A stretch of 13,200 nucleotides of DNA from an uncultured Clostridia bacterium (GTDB lineage: Bacteria; Bacillota; Clostridia; Oscillospirales; Oscillospiraceae): positions 1 to 13,200 of the forward strand of contig CAMEMX010000022.1 of the NCBI GenBank assembly GCA_945927915.1, in the 5' to 3' direction. A program made the translations under genes and the position numbers. The stretch's first letter is position 1. Each line of letters starts with the position of its first letter. This document shows, piece after piece, positions 6,802-13,200 of the stretch. Below the pieces are notes generated by a model. It ran no database searches and was not told the DNA's origin. It worked only from the letters and a program-made list of their open reading frames with translations.

Positions 6802-7437
6802 CTACGCTTGATCCAGGCTGACGACGATTCCGCTGACCCGAGCCTGAATGGCAAGTGCCGTCCTGCTCTGGCAGCCGGTCTTTTCCAGCATATGATGGAT
6901 GTGGTTTTTCACGGTGCTCTCCGAAATACGCAGCTGCTTCGCGATCGCGGCATTGGACACCCCGGTCGTCATGATCCGCAGAACCTCCAGCTCACGCTCC
7001 GTCAGCTCCGCGCTGCTGGCAAGACCGAGCCTCACCGGCGGGGCACTGTCGGGATAGACCGACTCCCCCGCCATCGTCCGATCCATCACATCGAGGATCG
7101 TCTCCTTTGAGCTTTCCTTATACCAAAAGCTTTCGATCCCGCACTCGCGTGCCCTTTTCAGCCACGAAGTCTCCGGCATGGAGGTGACAGCGATGATCTT
7201 CACCTCCGGGCAGTTCTTTTTGATCCTCGCGGCGGTCTCCAGCCCGTTTGAGCCGTCGGCCATCAGAATGTCCATCAGAACGAGATCAATATGATTTTTC
7301 AGAACAAACGCGTCGGCAAAAGCCGCCGATTCGACCGCGTAGACAGTCTCGTAACGCTCGGACGCCTTGACGTACATTTCAAGCAGTCTGCGCGAGACGA
7401 ACTGGTCGTCCACGATCATTACTTTCCATTTTCCCAT
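6802..7437 (-). CDS. NarL/LuxR-family response regulator (211 aa)
   Basis: This two-component response regulator should be phosphorylated by the kinase encoded just upstream and then bind DNA. Residues 4-120 are a receiver domain: acidic pair Asp10/Asp11 (IVDD), phosphoacceptor Asp56 (LVLMDILMADG), Thr85 (IAVTS) and Lys107 (WYKESS). Residues about 144-200 are a LuxR-type HTH (LTERELEVLRIMTTGVSNAAIAKQL, then SESTVKNHIHHMLEKTG). The length is typical for NarL-type regulators. The ATG at 7435-7437 follows AAGGGGG and overlaps the kinase gene by 19 bases, so translation is likely coupled. The frame stays open upstream to 7680, but that part is shadow of the kinase gene. All expected catalytic residues are present. 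The targets could include the binding-protein gene downstream (inference). Confidence 0.93.
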   Translation of the reverse strand: MGKWKVMIVDDQFVSRRLLEMYVKASERYETVYAVESAAFADAFVLKNHIDLVLMDILMADGSNGLETAARIKKNCPEVKIIAVTSMPETSWLKRARECGIESFWYKESSKETILDVMDRTMAGESVYPDSAPPVRLGLASSAELTERELEVLRIMTTGVSNAAIAKQLRISESTVKNHIHHMLEKTGCQSRTALAIQARVSGIVVSLDQA

Positions 7438-8729
7438 GCTTCCCACTCCCCCTTCGGCAGCGCAAGCCGCAGCAGAAACGCCGGACAGGCTTCGACCGTC
7501 ATGCTCCCACCGACTTTTTCCACCGCACGGCGCAGATTCTTCAGACCGCCGGTCTCCTGTATTTCCCCCCTGGGCGGTGCGCCGTTGTTTCGCAGCTCCG
7601 CCGTCAGAACGTTCCCCTCCGTGCGGAGCGTGATATACAACCGGTTTCCCTTCGCGTGCTTGACCGTATTTGTCAGACACTCATGCAGCGCCGTCAGGAT
7701 GACAGCCCTTTCACGCTGCGCCTCCGGCAGCGCCCCTTCTTTCTCGATCTGCACATCCACGGACTGCGCAGCCTTTTGCAGCAAGGCCCAATCGCTTCTC
7801 TGTTTTTCCGGCTCGGCCTCGTTGCGCAGCACCGCAGCGGTATGCCGCCACAGGAGCAGCAGCGCCTCGCGGTCACGTTCTGACGGCGGCTGCTCCAGAT
7901 AGGCGCGCAATGCGAGCAGGGAGCGTCCAACGTTGTCATGCACCCGGATCTTCGCCGCCTGCAGCTCGTGCTCCATCGTGCTTTTCTCCACCTCGCTGCC
8001 GTAGCGTCGCAGGCGCTCGTTGAGCAGCTTCAGGCTGCGGTTCCTCGCGTCCAGCTCCCCGCTCAGGCGGCATAGTGTTGTCACGTCGCAGGCAACAAGC
8101 TCCCGCACCTCGGTATTCCTTACCGTAAGCGTCCGGAGGCGAAACTCCCAGACCTTTGCGTCCTTCGTGCGGATACGGAGCGTCGGCTCCGTCCGCAGAT
8201 ACGCGGCATTTCCCGCGCCGCCGTACAGCCTGCGACAAAAATCGGCGGCGTTCAGCAGCTCCGCGCCGAAAAGCTCCGCGCAGATGCGGTTCATCTGCGT
8301 GTTCACGAGCAGCGGCTGTCCGTCAGCGGTAAAAAAGCAGATCCCGTCCGGCAGAGCGTCAAGGCTCTCCTTTGCGGACATCGGCGTAAGCGTTGTCGTT
8401 CGTGTTTTCTTCAGCCGCCACAGGAAAACCGCCTCGGCAGCGGCCAGCAGCGCAAGCAGGAGCGCGATGGCGACCGCAGGGAGCCGCGCCGTGACTCCCG
8501 CGAAAAGGAGCGGCGTAATTCCTTCTTTCGCACAGCACGCCACATCCCCGATCCCCTGCAGCAGAAGCACAGAAACAGCCGCCAGAAAAGCGGCTCCGAC
8601 CCGCAGCAGCCTGCGCAGGCGCAGAGTACAGGCAGCCACAAGGACATAGACCGCAGCCGCCATCAAAAGAAGCGCAAGCACGCCAAATACGCCCTGCGCG
8701 GCAGAACTCAACGTTCCGTATGGCGTCAT
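7419..8729 (-). CDS. Membrane histidine kinase with PAS-like domain (436 aa)
   Basis: This is a sensor kinase for the adjacent response regulator. The N-terminus has three to four hydrophobic helices (about 12-34, 40-58, 70-104) with little outside sequence. A PAS-like segment follows (about 118-215, LDALPDGICFFTADGQPLLVNTQMNRI), then a helical linker. The H-box is IRVHDNVGRSLLALR with His264 followed by Asp, as in HisKA_3/DesK-like kinases that partner NarL-type regulators. The ATP-binding domain has the N-box HECLTNTVKHAKG (Asn354), a NNG in place of the usual DNG (381-383), and GGLKNLRRAVEKVGGSM. The start ATG overlaps the preceding stop (ATGA) and is preceded by AGGAGGTGAG. The key residues for activity appear intact. 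The sensed signal is not evident. Confidence 0.9.
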   Translation of the reverse strand: MTPYGTLSSAAQGVFGVLALLLMAAAVYVLVAACTLRLRRLLRVGAAFLAAVSVLLLQGIGDVACCAKEGITPLLFAGVTARLPAVAIALLLALLAAAEAVFLWRLKKTRTTTLTPMSAKESLDALPDGICFFTADGQPLLVNTQMNRICAELFGAELLNAADFCRRLYGGAGNAAYLRTEPTLRIRTKDAKVWEFRLRTLTVRNTEVRELVACDVTTLCRLSGELDARNRSLKLLNERLRRYGSEVEKSTMEHELQAAKIRVHDNVGRSLLALRAYLEQPPSERDREALLLLWRHTAAVLRNEAEPEKQRSDWALLQKAAQSVDVQIEKEGALPEAQRERAVILTALHECLTNTVKHAKGNRLYITLRTEGNVLTAELRNNGAPPRGEIQETGGLKNLRRAVEKVGGSMTVEACPAFLLRLALPKGEWEAWENGK

Positions 8730-10396
8730 CCGTCCTCACCTCCTGCCGGGATCAAGAGGGTAAGATACTCCGTCAAACCTTCCGCGTCCACTCTCACCGC
8801 CGCTTGGGGAAGGCCCAATGCGCGTTCCGCTTCCGCCTGCGTCAGAAGGCGGCTCGGCGCGTTCAGCTCCATGCGCAGCTCCAACGTCGCTTCCGAGATC
8901 GTCAGCGTTACGAGCGCCGCATCCACGTCCGGAAGCGCCGCTTCCAGTACCGCCTCAAAAACCGCATAGGCCGCAAGGAGCTTCTCCCCCGAAATGCTCC
9001 CCTGCGCACGGAATTGCGCGTGTGTTTCCGCGCCGTAAAGACGCAGATACTCCATCGACTCACCGATTGCAAGACAAAGCTCTCCGCCGTCGATCCTGTT
9101 GCTTTGATCCTGCAGCAGCAGGAGATTGGAGCGCCGCTTGACGTAAGCATTCAAAATGCAGGCATATTTCATCGACCGCTCAAAGGCCATTTCCTCCTGC
9201 GGCACATGATCCAGCAGCTCATTGATCCGTTCCAACTGGGGCTTCACGCTTTGCGCGATCCCGTCATAGAGGCGGCTTTGCTGTTCCATGCGGACACGCT
9301 CCTGCGCGAGGCGGTTCTCGGCGTCAAGCATTGTGTTTTCCTCCGTCAGCACATCGCCAAGCTCCGCAAGCTCACGGTTCAGGCGATTAAGCTCGGAGGT
9401 ATCCTTCGTCCAAAAGCCATAGCCGCCGTGGATCCTGTGGCTTCTGAGGGAGACGTTGCCGTCTTGCAGCAGAATCTCCCCGTGTTCCGCCTGACGTACC
9501 TGCGCCGGCTTAACCGCGATCGTCTGCGACGCGCTGCGCCGCATTTCGCCGCTGCTTGCCATGATCCCCGCACCGATGGAAGACGCGTTCCATAGCTCGT
9601 CATAGCCGTCGTTGGAAGGGAGCAGTCCTGCCAGGATCAGGCCTTCCATAAAGGCGCAATCGGTAAAGCAGAGGATCTCCGGTACCTTATAAATCGACAG
9701 AACACCGCCGTCGCCCAAGATAAAGTAGCTGAGAAAGCAAAACAGGGCGGAGGCCAGCGGCGCAAGCGGCATCCACAGCTTTTTCCGGTTTCCATGTACG
9801 GCGCAGCGGCGCAGCGCGATAAAGACCATCGCGAAAAAGACGACCGCCAACCACGCCATCGACGCAAAATAAAGCACGCCGTGCTCGTAAGCCGAATCCG
9901 ACCAGGGTATCCCCTCCGGGAAGCGGAAAGCGAGCTGATGCAGATCGTTCGTCAGAATGCCCAACACCAGCGCAAACGCAGGCAGATAGAGCAGCCGCCA
10001 CCGGCGGTCAAGCGGCTGGTCGGACGCCCGCCCGATTTGCAGCACGGAAAAGAGCATCGGCAGCAAAATAAAGGTCTGCGGCAGATAATACAGATACCAG
10101 CAGTAGCGCTCCGCGACAGTATTGTAGGGCGTATAAATGTATTTCACCGTCCGCAGCATCATCCACAGGATCACAAAAACGCCTACTGCGATCAGATTTC
10201 TGCGCGTCTGCGCACGCAGCAGCCGCCGCTGAAGCTGGCTGATCCAAATGACTGCGGCTGCGGTAAAGAGCGTGCAGATGAGTAAATTAAATGAGACGGC
10301 ATCCACGTTCTTCATCAGCAGCCGCACCACGCCCGACAGAAGCACCAACGCAATGCAGACACAATTCAGAACTCTTGTCTTTCTGCTGTTTCGCAC
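8726..10396 (-). CDS. Seven-helix membrane protein with degenerate histidine-kinase-like tail (556 aa)
   Basis: Seven hydrophobic segments span roughly residues 11-247, resembling the 7TM input module of some histidine kinases. A short PAS-like or linker part follows, then a coiled coil (about 334-375). The region that should carry the H-box reads RLYDGIAQSVKPQLERI. Aligned by eye with the next gene's VHDNVGRSLLALR, the phosphoacceptor His is Tyr (about 377). The N-box counterpart (FEAVLEAAL) has Glu where the kinase has Asn, and no glycine-rich boxes follow. This predicts a pseudokinase or sensor partner rather than an enzyme. GTG at 10394-10396 is preferred because GAGAGGGGG lies seven bases upstream. 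The ATG at 10412-10414 (six residues longer) has no ribosome site. It is the first gene of the kinase/regulator operon and overlaps the kinase by four bases. Confidence 0.85.
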   Translation of the reverse strand: MRNSRKTRVLNCVCIALVLLSGVVRLLMKNVDAVSFNLLICTLFTAAAVIWISQLQRRLLRAQTRRNLIAVGVFVILWMMLRTVKYIYTPYNTVAERYCWYLYYLPQTFILLPMLFSVLQIGRASDQPLDRRWRLLYLPAFALVLGILTNDLHQLAFRFPEGIPWSDSAYEHGVLYFASMAWLAVVFFAMVFIALRRCAVHGNRKKLWMPLAPLASALFCFLSYFILGDGGVLSIYKVPEILCFTDCAFMEGLILAGLLPSNDGYDELWNASSIGAGIMASSGEMRRSASQTIAVKPAQVRQAEHGEILLQDGNVSLRSHRIHGGYGFWTKDTSELNRLNRELAELGDVLTEENTMLDAENRLAQERVRMEQQSRLYDGIAQSVKPQLERINELLDHVPQEEMAFERSMKYACILNAYVKRRSNLLLLQDQSNRIDGGELCLAIGESMEYLRLYGAETHAQFRAQGSISGEKLLAAYAVFEAVLEAALPDVDAALVTLTISEATLELRMELNAPSRLLTQAEAERALGLPQAAVRVDAEGLTEYLTLLIPAGGEDG

Positions 10397-10436
10397 GCGG
10401 AAGCCCCCTCTCATTGTTCATATTCATTCTGTTTTT

Positions 10437-10465
10437 ATTATCGTAGCACGAGGAAGATTTGTCAA
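10437..10465 (-). promoter_or_regulatory. Strong sigma-A-type promoter of the sensor operon
   Basis: A perfect -35 TTGACA (10460-10465) and a -10 GATAAT (10437-10442) are separated by exactly 17 bases on the minus strand. The start would be near 10430, giving a short leader of about 34 bases to the GTG at 10396. The promoter lies immediately downstream of the terminator of the preceding operon, so the sensor genes form an independent unit. Confidence 0.8.
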
Positions 10466-10497
10466 GGCTTCCGTTTCTTTATCGCAACAGATTCCTC

Positions 10498-10554
10498 AAA
10501 AGCAAAACCCGCTGTGGGGTGTGCTTTTCTGCCGAAGGCACACCCCGCAGCGGG
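10498..10554 (-). terminator. Strong intrinsic terminator
   Basis: On the minus strand CCCGCTGCGGGGTGTGC pairs with GCACACCCCACAGCGGG (17 positions, one C-A mismatch) around a 13-base loop that itself can form GCCTTCGGC. TTTTGCTTTT follows directly (10498-10507). It stands 11 bases after the stop of the 266-aa gene, ending the dehydrogenase/aldolase/phosphatase operon. Confidence 0.92.
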
Positions 10555-10564
10555 GCATAGAGCA

Positions 10565-11365
10565 TTATTTCTTTTTCTTCCAGAATTTCAGTCGTTCAAC
10601 GCGTTTGCGCTTCCTCTGCGCCTTTTCCAGCGCTTCACGCGAAATACCGGCTTTTTCCGCATAGGTCGCAAAATAAGCCCAGTCCTTCAGCGCGTCGTCG
10701 CCCTGCAGCGTCAGCGCAAGCAGCGCGTTTCGCTTTTCCAGCGCCTCGGTCATATCCTCGCGCAGCGGCAGGCCGCAGGCACGGCGGGCCAAACGCACGG
10801 GAGGAAACCGCTCCAGGAGGCTGTTGTCCTCCGCGATCTGGGCCGCGTTTTGCAGCACACGCAGATAGCCGAGGAAGAATTCCTCCGATGCGCCGCAGAA
10901 CTCGGTCGTTTGCGTGACGGTCGCGGCGCAGTCCTCCAGCACCTCGACGATCGCGGTAAAGTCGATGTCCGCTCCGAGCAAAAGCTCACGCATCCGGTCG
11001 ATGACGTACTCCTTTTTCTCAAAGCTCACATCCTTTTGCAGCATCGCATATTCCAGCTTCAGCCGGTCGTTGCAGGCACGGTAAAGCGACGTTGCGCATA
11101 GGGTCAAAAGCTCCTGCGCCGTCTGCGCAAGCGCCGGAGACGGCACATTGTCACCGTTTTCCTGCCGAAGGAGCGTTTTGATGGACTGCCATGTATCCGC
11201 AAGTCCCTCGCGCGTGAGCGGCATTTTGCCAAGATACTGCGAAGCCAAGCAGTAGACGGTGGGAAGCGGTTCCTCCCACGGCTCGTCGGATGAGCAAAGA
11301 GCGGTGATCTCACCATATTTGCCATCTTGAAAAAGCTCCGCAATGCGCTCGGTTTCGTGATTCAT
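10565..11365 (-). CDS. Helical cytoplasmic protein of unknown function (266 aa)
   Basis: I do not recognise this family. It has no signal peptide or membrane segment and appears almost entirely alpha-helical, with repeated pairs of amphipathic helices in a TPR-like manner (for example IAELFQDGKYGEI near the start). It ends in a very basic tail (KAQRKRKRVERLKFWKKKK) that could touch nucleic acid or acidic membrane. Several scattered Cys show no zinc pattern. GGAGG at 11374-11378, eight bases before the ATG, supports the start. It is the last gene of the operon, 18 bases after the HAD phosphatase and just before the terminator. Its link with the sugar enzymes is by position only. Confidence 0.75.
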   Translation of the reverse strand: MNHETERIAELFQDGKYGEITALCSSDEPWEEPLPTVYCLASQYLGKMPLTREGLADTWQSIKTLLRQENGDNVPSPALAQTAQELLTLCATSLYRACNDRLKLEYAMLQKDVSFEKKEYVIDRMRELLLGADIDFTAIVEVLEDCAATVTQTTEFCGASEEFFLGYLRVLQNAAQIAEDNSLLERFPPVRLARRACGLPLREDMTEALEKRNALLALTLQGDDALKDWAYFATYAEKAGISREALEKAQRKRKRVERLKFWKKKK

Positions 11366-11383
11366 AGCAGCGTCCTCCGCAGG

Positions 11384-12022
11384 TCAGATATCAATGGTCG
11401 GTAAGAGGGTCTTCAGGTCGCAGAAGCGGTCGATCTTCCAGCGTGCCTGCGGCACCTGACCAAAGCCATAGGCGGCAAAAATGAAATCGCATCCCGCCTC
11501 CGTTGCCGCGTTATAGTCCATGATCGTGTCGCCGACATAGACAGGTGCGCGAAGACCGTATTCTTTGCAAATTCTGGAAATATTTCCAGCCTTGGTTGTA
11601 TTTTCATTCACGCAGCAGGCGCTGTCGCGGAAATAGCGTCCGAGACCGTGCGCGTCAAAAAACGCGCTGAGATACTCCGGGCTGCAATTGCTGATCAGGA
11701 ACAACGGCTGTTCCTCGCAGATCTGCCGGAGCGTTTCTTCAATGCCGGGATAGAGGATGCCGCCGTTTTTCCGTGTGACAGGGCCCTCGTGCTTGTAGCA
11801 TTCCAGCACGATCTCCATTGCGCGCTCCAGGGGGAGCGTCGGCAGAAGATGCTCCGCAAGGCCGGGCAGCGCAAAGCCGCAGCAGTCACGGATGTCCTCC
11901 CGCGTCGGGATGGGCGGCTGCTCCGGCACCGTGCGCAAAACCAGCTCCCATGCGGCAGCGGCATTGGCGGTGTTATCCCAAATCGTTCCGTCGAGGTCAA
12001 AAAGTACGCCGTCCGGTCTCAT
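11384..12022 (-). CDS. HAD-superfamily phosphatase (212 aa)
   Basis: This looks like a haloacid-dehalogenase-type hydrolase of the phosphoglycolate phosphatase/beta-phosphoglucomutase group. Motif I is LFDLDGTIWDN with nucleophile Asp9 and acid/base Asp11. A helical cap follows (about 15-90). Motif II is LISNCS (Ser111), motif III Lys144 (TTKAG), and motif IV GDTIMD (Asp165, Asp169). The length is normal and all catalytic residues are present, so it should hydrolyse a small phosphorylated metabolite using Mg2+. The substrate cannot be read from the sequence. Its ATG overlaps the stop of the aldolase gene (ATGA), pointing to coupled translation and a linked role, perhaps removing phosphate from a product or a toxic by-product of the aldolase step. 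Confidence 0.9.
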   Translation of the reverse strand: MRPDGVLFDLDGTIWDNTANAAAAWELVLRTVPEQPPIPTREDIRDCCGFALPGLAEHLLPTLPLERAMEIVLECYKHEGPVTRKNGGILYPGIEETLRQICEEQPLFLISNCSPEYLSAFFDAHGLGRYFRDSACCVNENTTKAGNISRICKEYGLRAPVYVGDTIMDYNAATEAGCDFIFAAYGFGQVPQARWKIDRFCDLKTLLPTIDI

Positions 12023-12684
12023 GCCTCACGATCCTCCACGATCCTGATCCCCTTGCTGGTGCCGAACCGCGTGACGCCGAGCTTCAAGAACGCATCGCAA
12101 ATGGCACGGTTATTGATGCCGGTGGCTGCCTTGATCCTGCAGCGGTCGCCGACGACGGAGCGGATGATCCTGACGCCCTCCTCCGTCGCGCCGCCGGAGC
12201 CGAATCCGGTCGAGGTCTTGACGAAATCCGCGCCGGCCTCCATCACAAGTCTGGCTGCAATGGCGATCTCCTCCGGCGTCAGAGCGCTTTCTTCGATGAT
12301 CGCCTTGACGATCGCCTGCGGATGACTTGCCTCAACGACGGCACGGATGTCCTCGCGGACATAGTCAAGCCTGCCGTCCTTCAGAGCGCCGATGTTGATG
12401 ACCATGTCGATCTCGTCGGCGCCGTCAGCGATCGCCTCGCGTGCCTCGGCTGCCTTGACGGCGCTCTTGTTCGCGCCGAGGGGGAAGCCGACGACGGCCG
12501 CGGTTTTGACGCCGCTGCCCTTGAGCTGTTCGGCAACAAAGGCGATATTGCACGGATTCACGCAAACGCTGGCAAAGCCGTACTGCTTTGCCTCATTGCA
12601 GAAGCGCAGCAGGGTCTCGCGCGTCGTGTCCGCTTTAAGGACGGTGTGGTCGATATACTGTGCGTAACTCGGATCGTATGCCAT
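12019..12684 (-). CDS. deoC: Deoxyribose-phosphate aldolase family protein (221 aa)
   Basis: The class I aldolase DeoC normally cleaves 2-deoxyribose 5-phosphate into acetaldehyde and glyceraldehyde 3-phosphate. The catalytic residues are present: Asp93 (GADEIDMVINIG), the Schiff-base Lys156 (DFVKTSTGFGSGGAT) and Lys185 (RIKAATGI). IDHTVLK near the start and VGFPLG also fit. The length is normal. It departs from the usual phosphate-site sequence: KAATGINN stands where I expect KASGGIRT-like residues, and GTSKG where GTSSG is usual. The substrate may therefore differ from the textbook one, and the symbol is given for the family. GAGGTGA, overlapping the stop of the dehydrogenase gene, is the ribosome site for the ATG at 12682-12684. 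It lies between a dehydrogenase and a phosphatase in one operon. Confidence 0.88.
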   Translation of the reverse strand: MAYDPSYAQYIDHTVLKADTTRETLLRFCNEAKQYGFASVCVNPCNIAFVAEQLKGSGVKTAAVVGFPLGANKSAVKAAEAREAIADGADEIDMVINIGALKDGRLDYVREDIRAVVEASHPQAIVKAIIEESALTPEEIAIAARLVMEAGADFVKTSTGFGSGGATEEGVRIIRSVVGDRCRIKAATGINNRAICDAFLKLGVTRFGTSKGIRIVEDREA

Positions 12685-12693
12685 AGTGTCACC

Positions 12694-13200
12694 TCAGTGC
12701 ATCTCGCGGCCGCCGCTGATGTTGAACGCCTGGCCGGTGCAGTAGTTGCCGGAAACCGTCAGGAACTCGACAAAGTCGACAACGTCGTCGATGCTCGTCA
12801 GTCGCTTGAGCGGGATCTTGGCGGTGAATTTGTCGACGACCTGCTCGCGCGGCATCTGCAGGTTCTTGATATAGCCCGCGCTGACAGCGTCCCAGACGCC
12901 GGTCATGTCCGTAATGCCCGGGCACAGGCAGTTGCAGTTGATGTTAAACGGAGCGACCTCATAGGCGATGGCCTGCGTCATGCTGATGACGGCGCCCTTT
13001 GCAGAGGAATACGGCACCATGAGGGCAGAGCCGGTCTTGCCGCTCTTGGAAGAGAAATTGATGATCTTGCCCTCGCGGTTTTCCTTCATGTCGGGCAGAG
13101 CCTGCTGGATGCAGAAGAAAGCACCATAGACGTTAACGCGCATGATCTTCTCCCACTCCTGCAGCGTGACCTCCTCAATCGGATGCTGCGACACGATGCC
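12694..13200 (-). CDS. Short-chain dehydrogenase/reductase, C-terminal part (cut by window edge)
   Basis: This NAD(P)-dependent oxidoreductase of the classical SDR family lacks its N-terminal cofactor-binding part, which is outside the window. The frame is open to the edge, where GIVSQHP looks like the residues following the family's NNAGI motif. Visible hallmarks are Asn in RVNVYGAFF, Ser in INFSSKSG, the catalytic Tyr and Lys of PYSSAKG, and NCLCPGITDM. The C-terminus TGQAFNISGGREMH resembles polyol or sugar-phosphate dehydrogenases such as the sorbitol-6-phosphate group. That substrate idea is inference. It ends 9 bases before the aldolase gene, so the two are very likely co-translated. 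Confidence 0.9.
   Translation of the reverse strand, partial: GIVSQHPIEEVTLQEWEKIMRVNVYGAFFCIQQALPDMKENREGKIINFSSKSGKTGSALMVPYSSAKGAVISMTQAIAYEVAPFNINCNCLCPGITDMTGVWDAVSAGYIKNLQMPREQVVDKFTAKIPLKRLTSIDDVVDFVEFLTVSGNYCTGQAFNISGGREMH

Noticed and set aside
7438..7680. Extended N-terminus of the response regulator
   Set aside because: The extra residues are Gly/Arg/Ser-rich, antigenically meaningless shadow of the kinase gene. The receiver domain starts directly at the ATG at 7435-7437.
8720..9595. A 291-codon plus-strand open frame opposite the 7TM protein gene
   Set aside because: Its composition is that of a shadow frame (Arg/Leu/Gln-rich), it has no ribosome binding site evidence, and it lies against a well-supported membrane protein.
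1..13200. CRISPR arrays, tRNA/rRNA genes, insertion sequences, phage or conjugation genes
   Set aside because: No repeat-spacer pattern, cloverleaf, transposase or integrase-like protein was found by reading both strands. The gaps between genes are short and explained by promoters, hairpins and ribosome sites.

Overview
The window is a GC-rich stretch of bacterial chromosome in which every recognisable gene lies on the minus strand, so transcription runs from high to low coordinates. The organism looks like a Clostridia-type Firmicute, plausibly of the gut Oscillospirales/Oscillospiraceae kind. This rests on four things: several lipoproteins with lipoboxes, strong GGAGG-type ribosome binding sites, DUF4428 zinc-ribbon proteins, and signalling proteins that end in LuxR-type helix-turn-helix domains. 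The taxonomic placement is inference. I saw no tRNA, rRNA, CRISPR array, transposase or phage gene.

Layout in transcription order. (1) 13200-10565: a tight operon of a short-chain dehydrogenase (cut by the window edge), a DeoC-type aldolase, a HAD phosphatase and a helical protein of unknown function. It is closed by a strong intrinsic terminator at 10498-10554. (2) 10396-6802: a near-consensus sigma-A-type promoter (10437-10465) drives three overlapping genes. They are a seven-helix membrane protein with a degenerate kinase-like tail, a membrane histidine kinase, and a NarL-type response regulator. (3) 6530-3547: after a leader of about 270 bases with its own -10 box and a GC-rich hairpin, there is a lipoprotein solute-binding protein and a membrane-anchored LuxR-type regulator with a large outside domain. 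No transporter permease accompanies the binding protein. (4) 3546-3352: a regulatory intergenic region with a perfect 14-bp inverted repeat and regularly spaced CACAAA repeats. (5) 3351-1: a second operon in which small cytoplasmic zinc-ribbon proteins alternate with secreted lipoproteins (124-aa zinc ribbon, 180-aa lipoprotein, 256-aa DUF4428 protein, 488-aa lipoprotein, and the first codons of another exported protein).

The most interesting part is the central block. Five adjacent signalling genes (pseudokinase-like 7TM protein, kinase, response regulator, solute-binding lipoprotein, membrane-tethered LuxR factor) could form one sensing system. In such a system an orphan binding protein would present a ligand to a one-component transmembrane transcription factor next to a kinase/pseudokinase pair. 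The aldolase in the first operon also departs from the DeoC family at phosphate-contact positions, which may point to a changed substrate.
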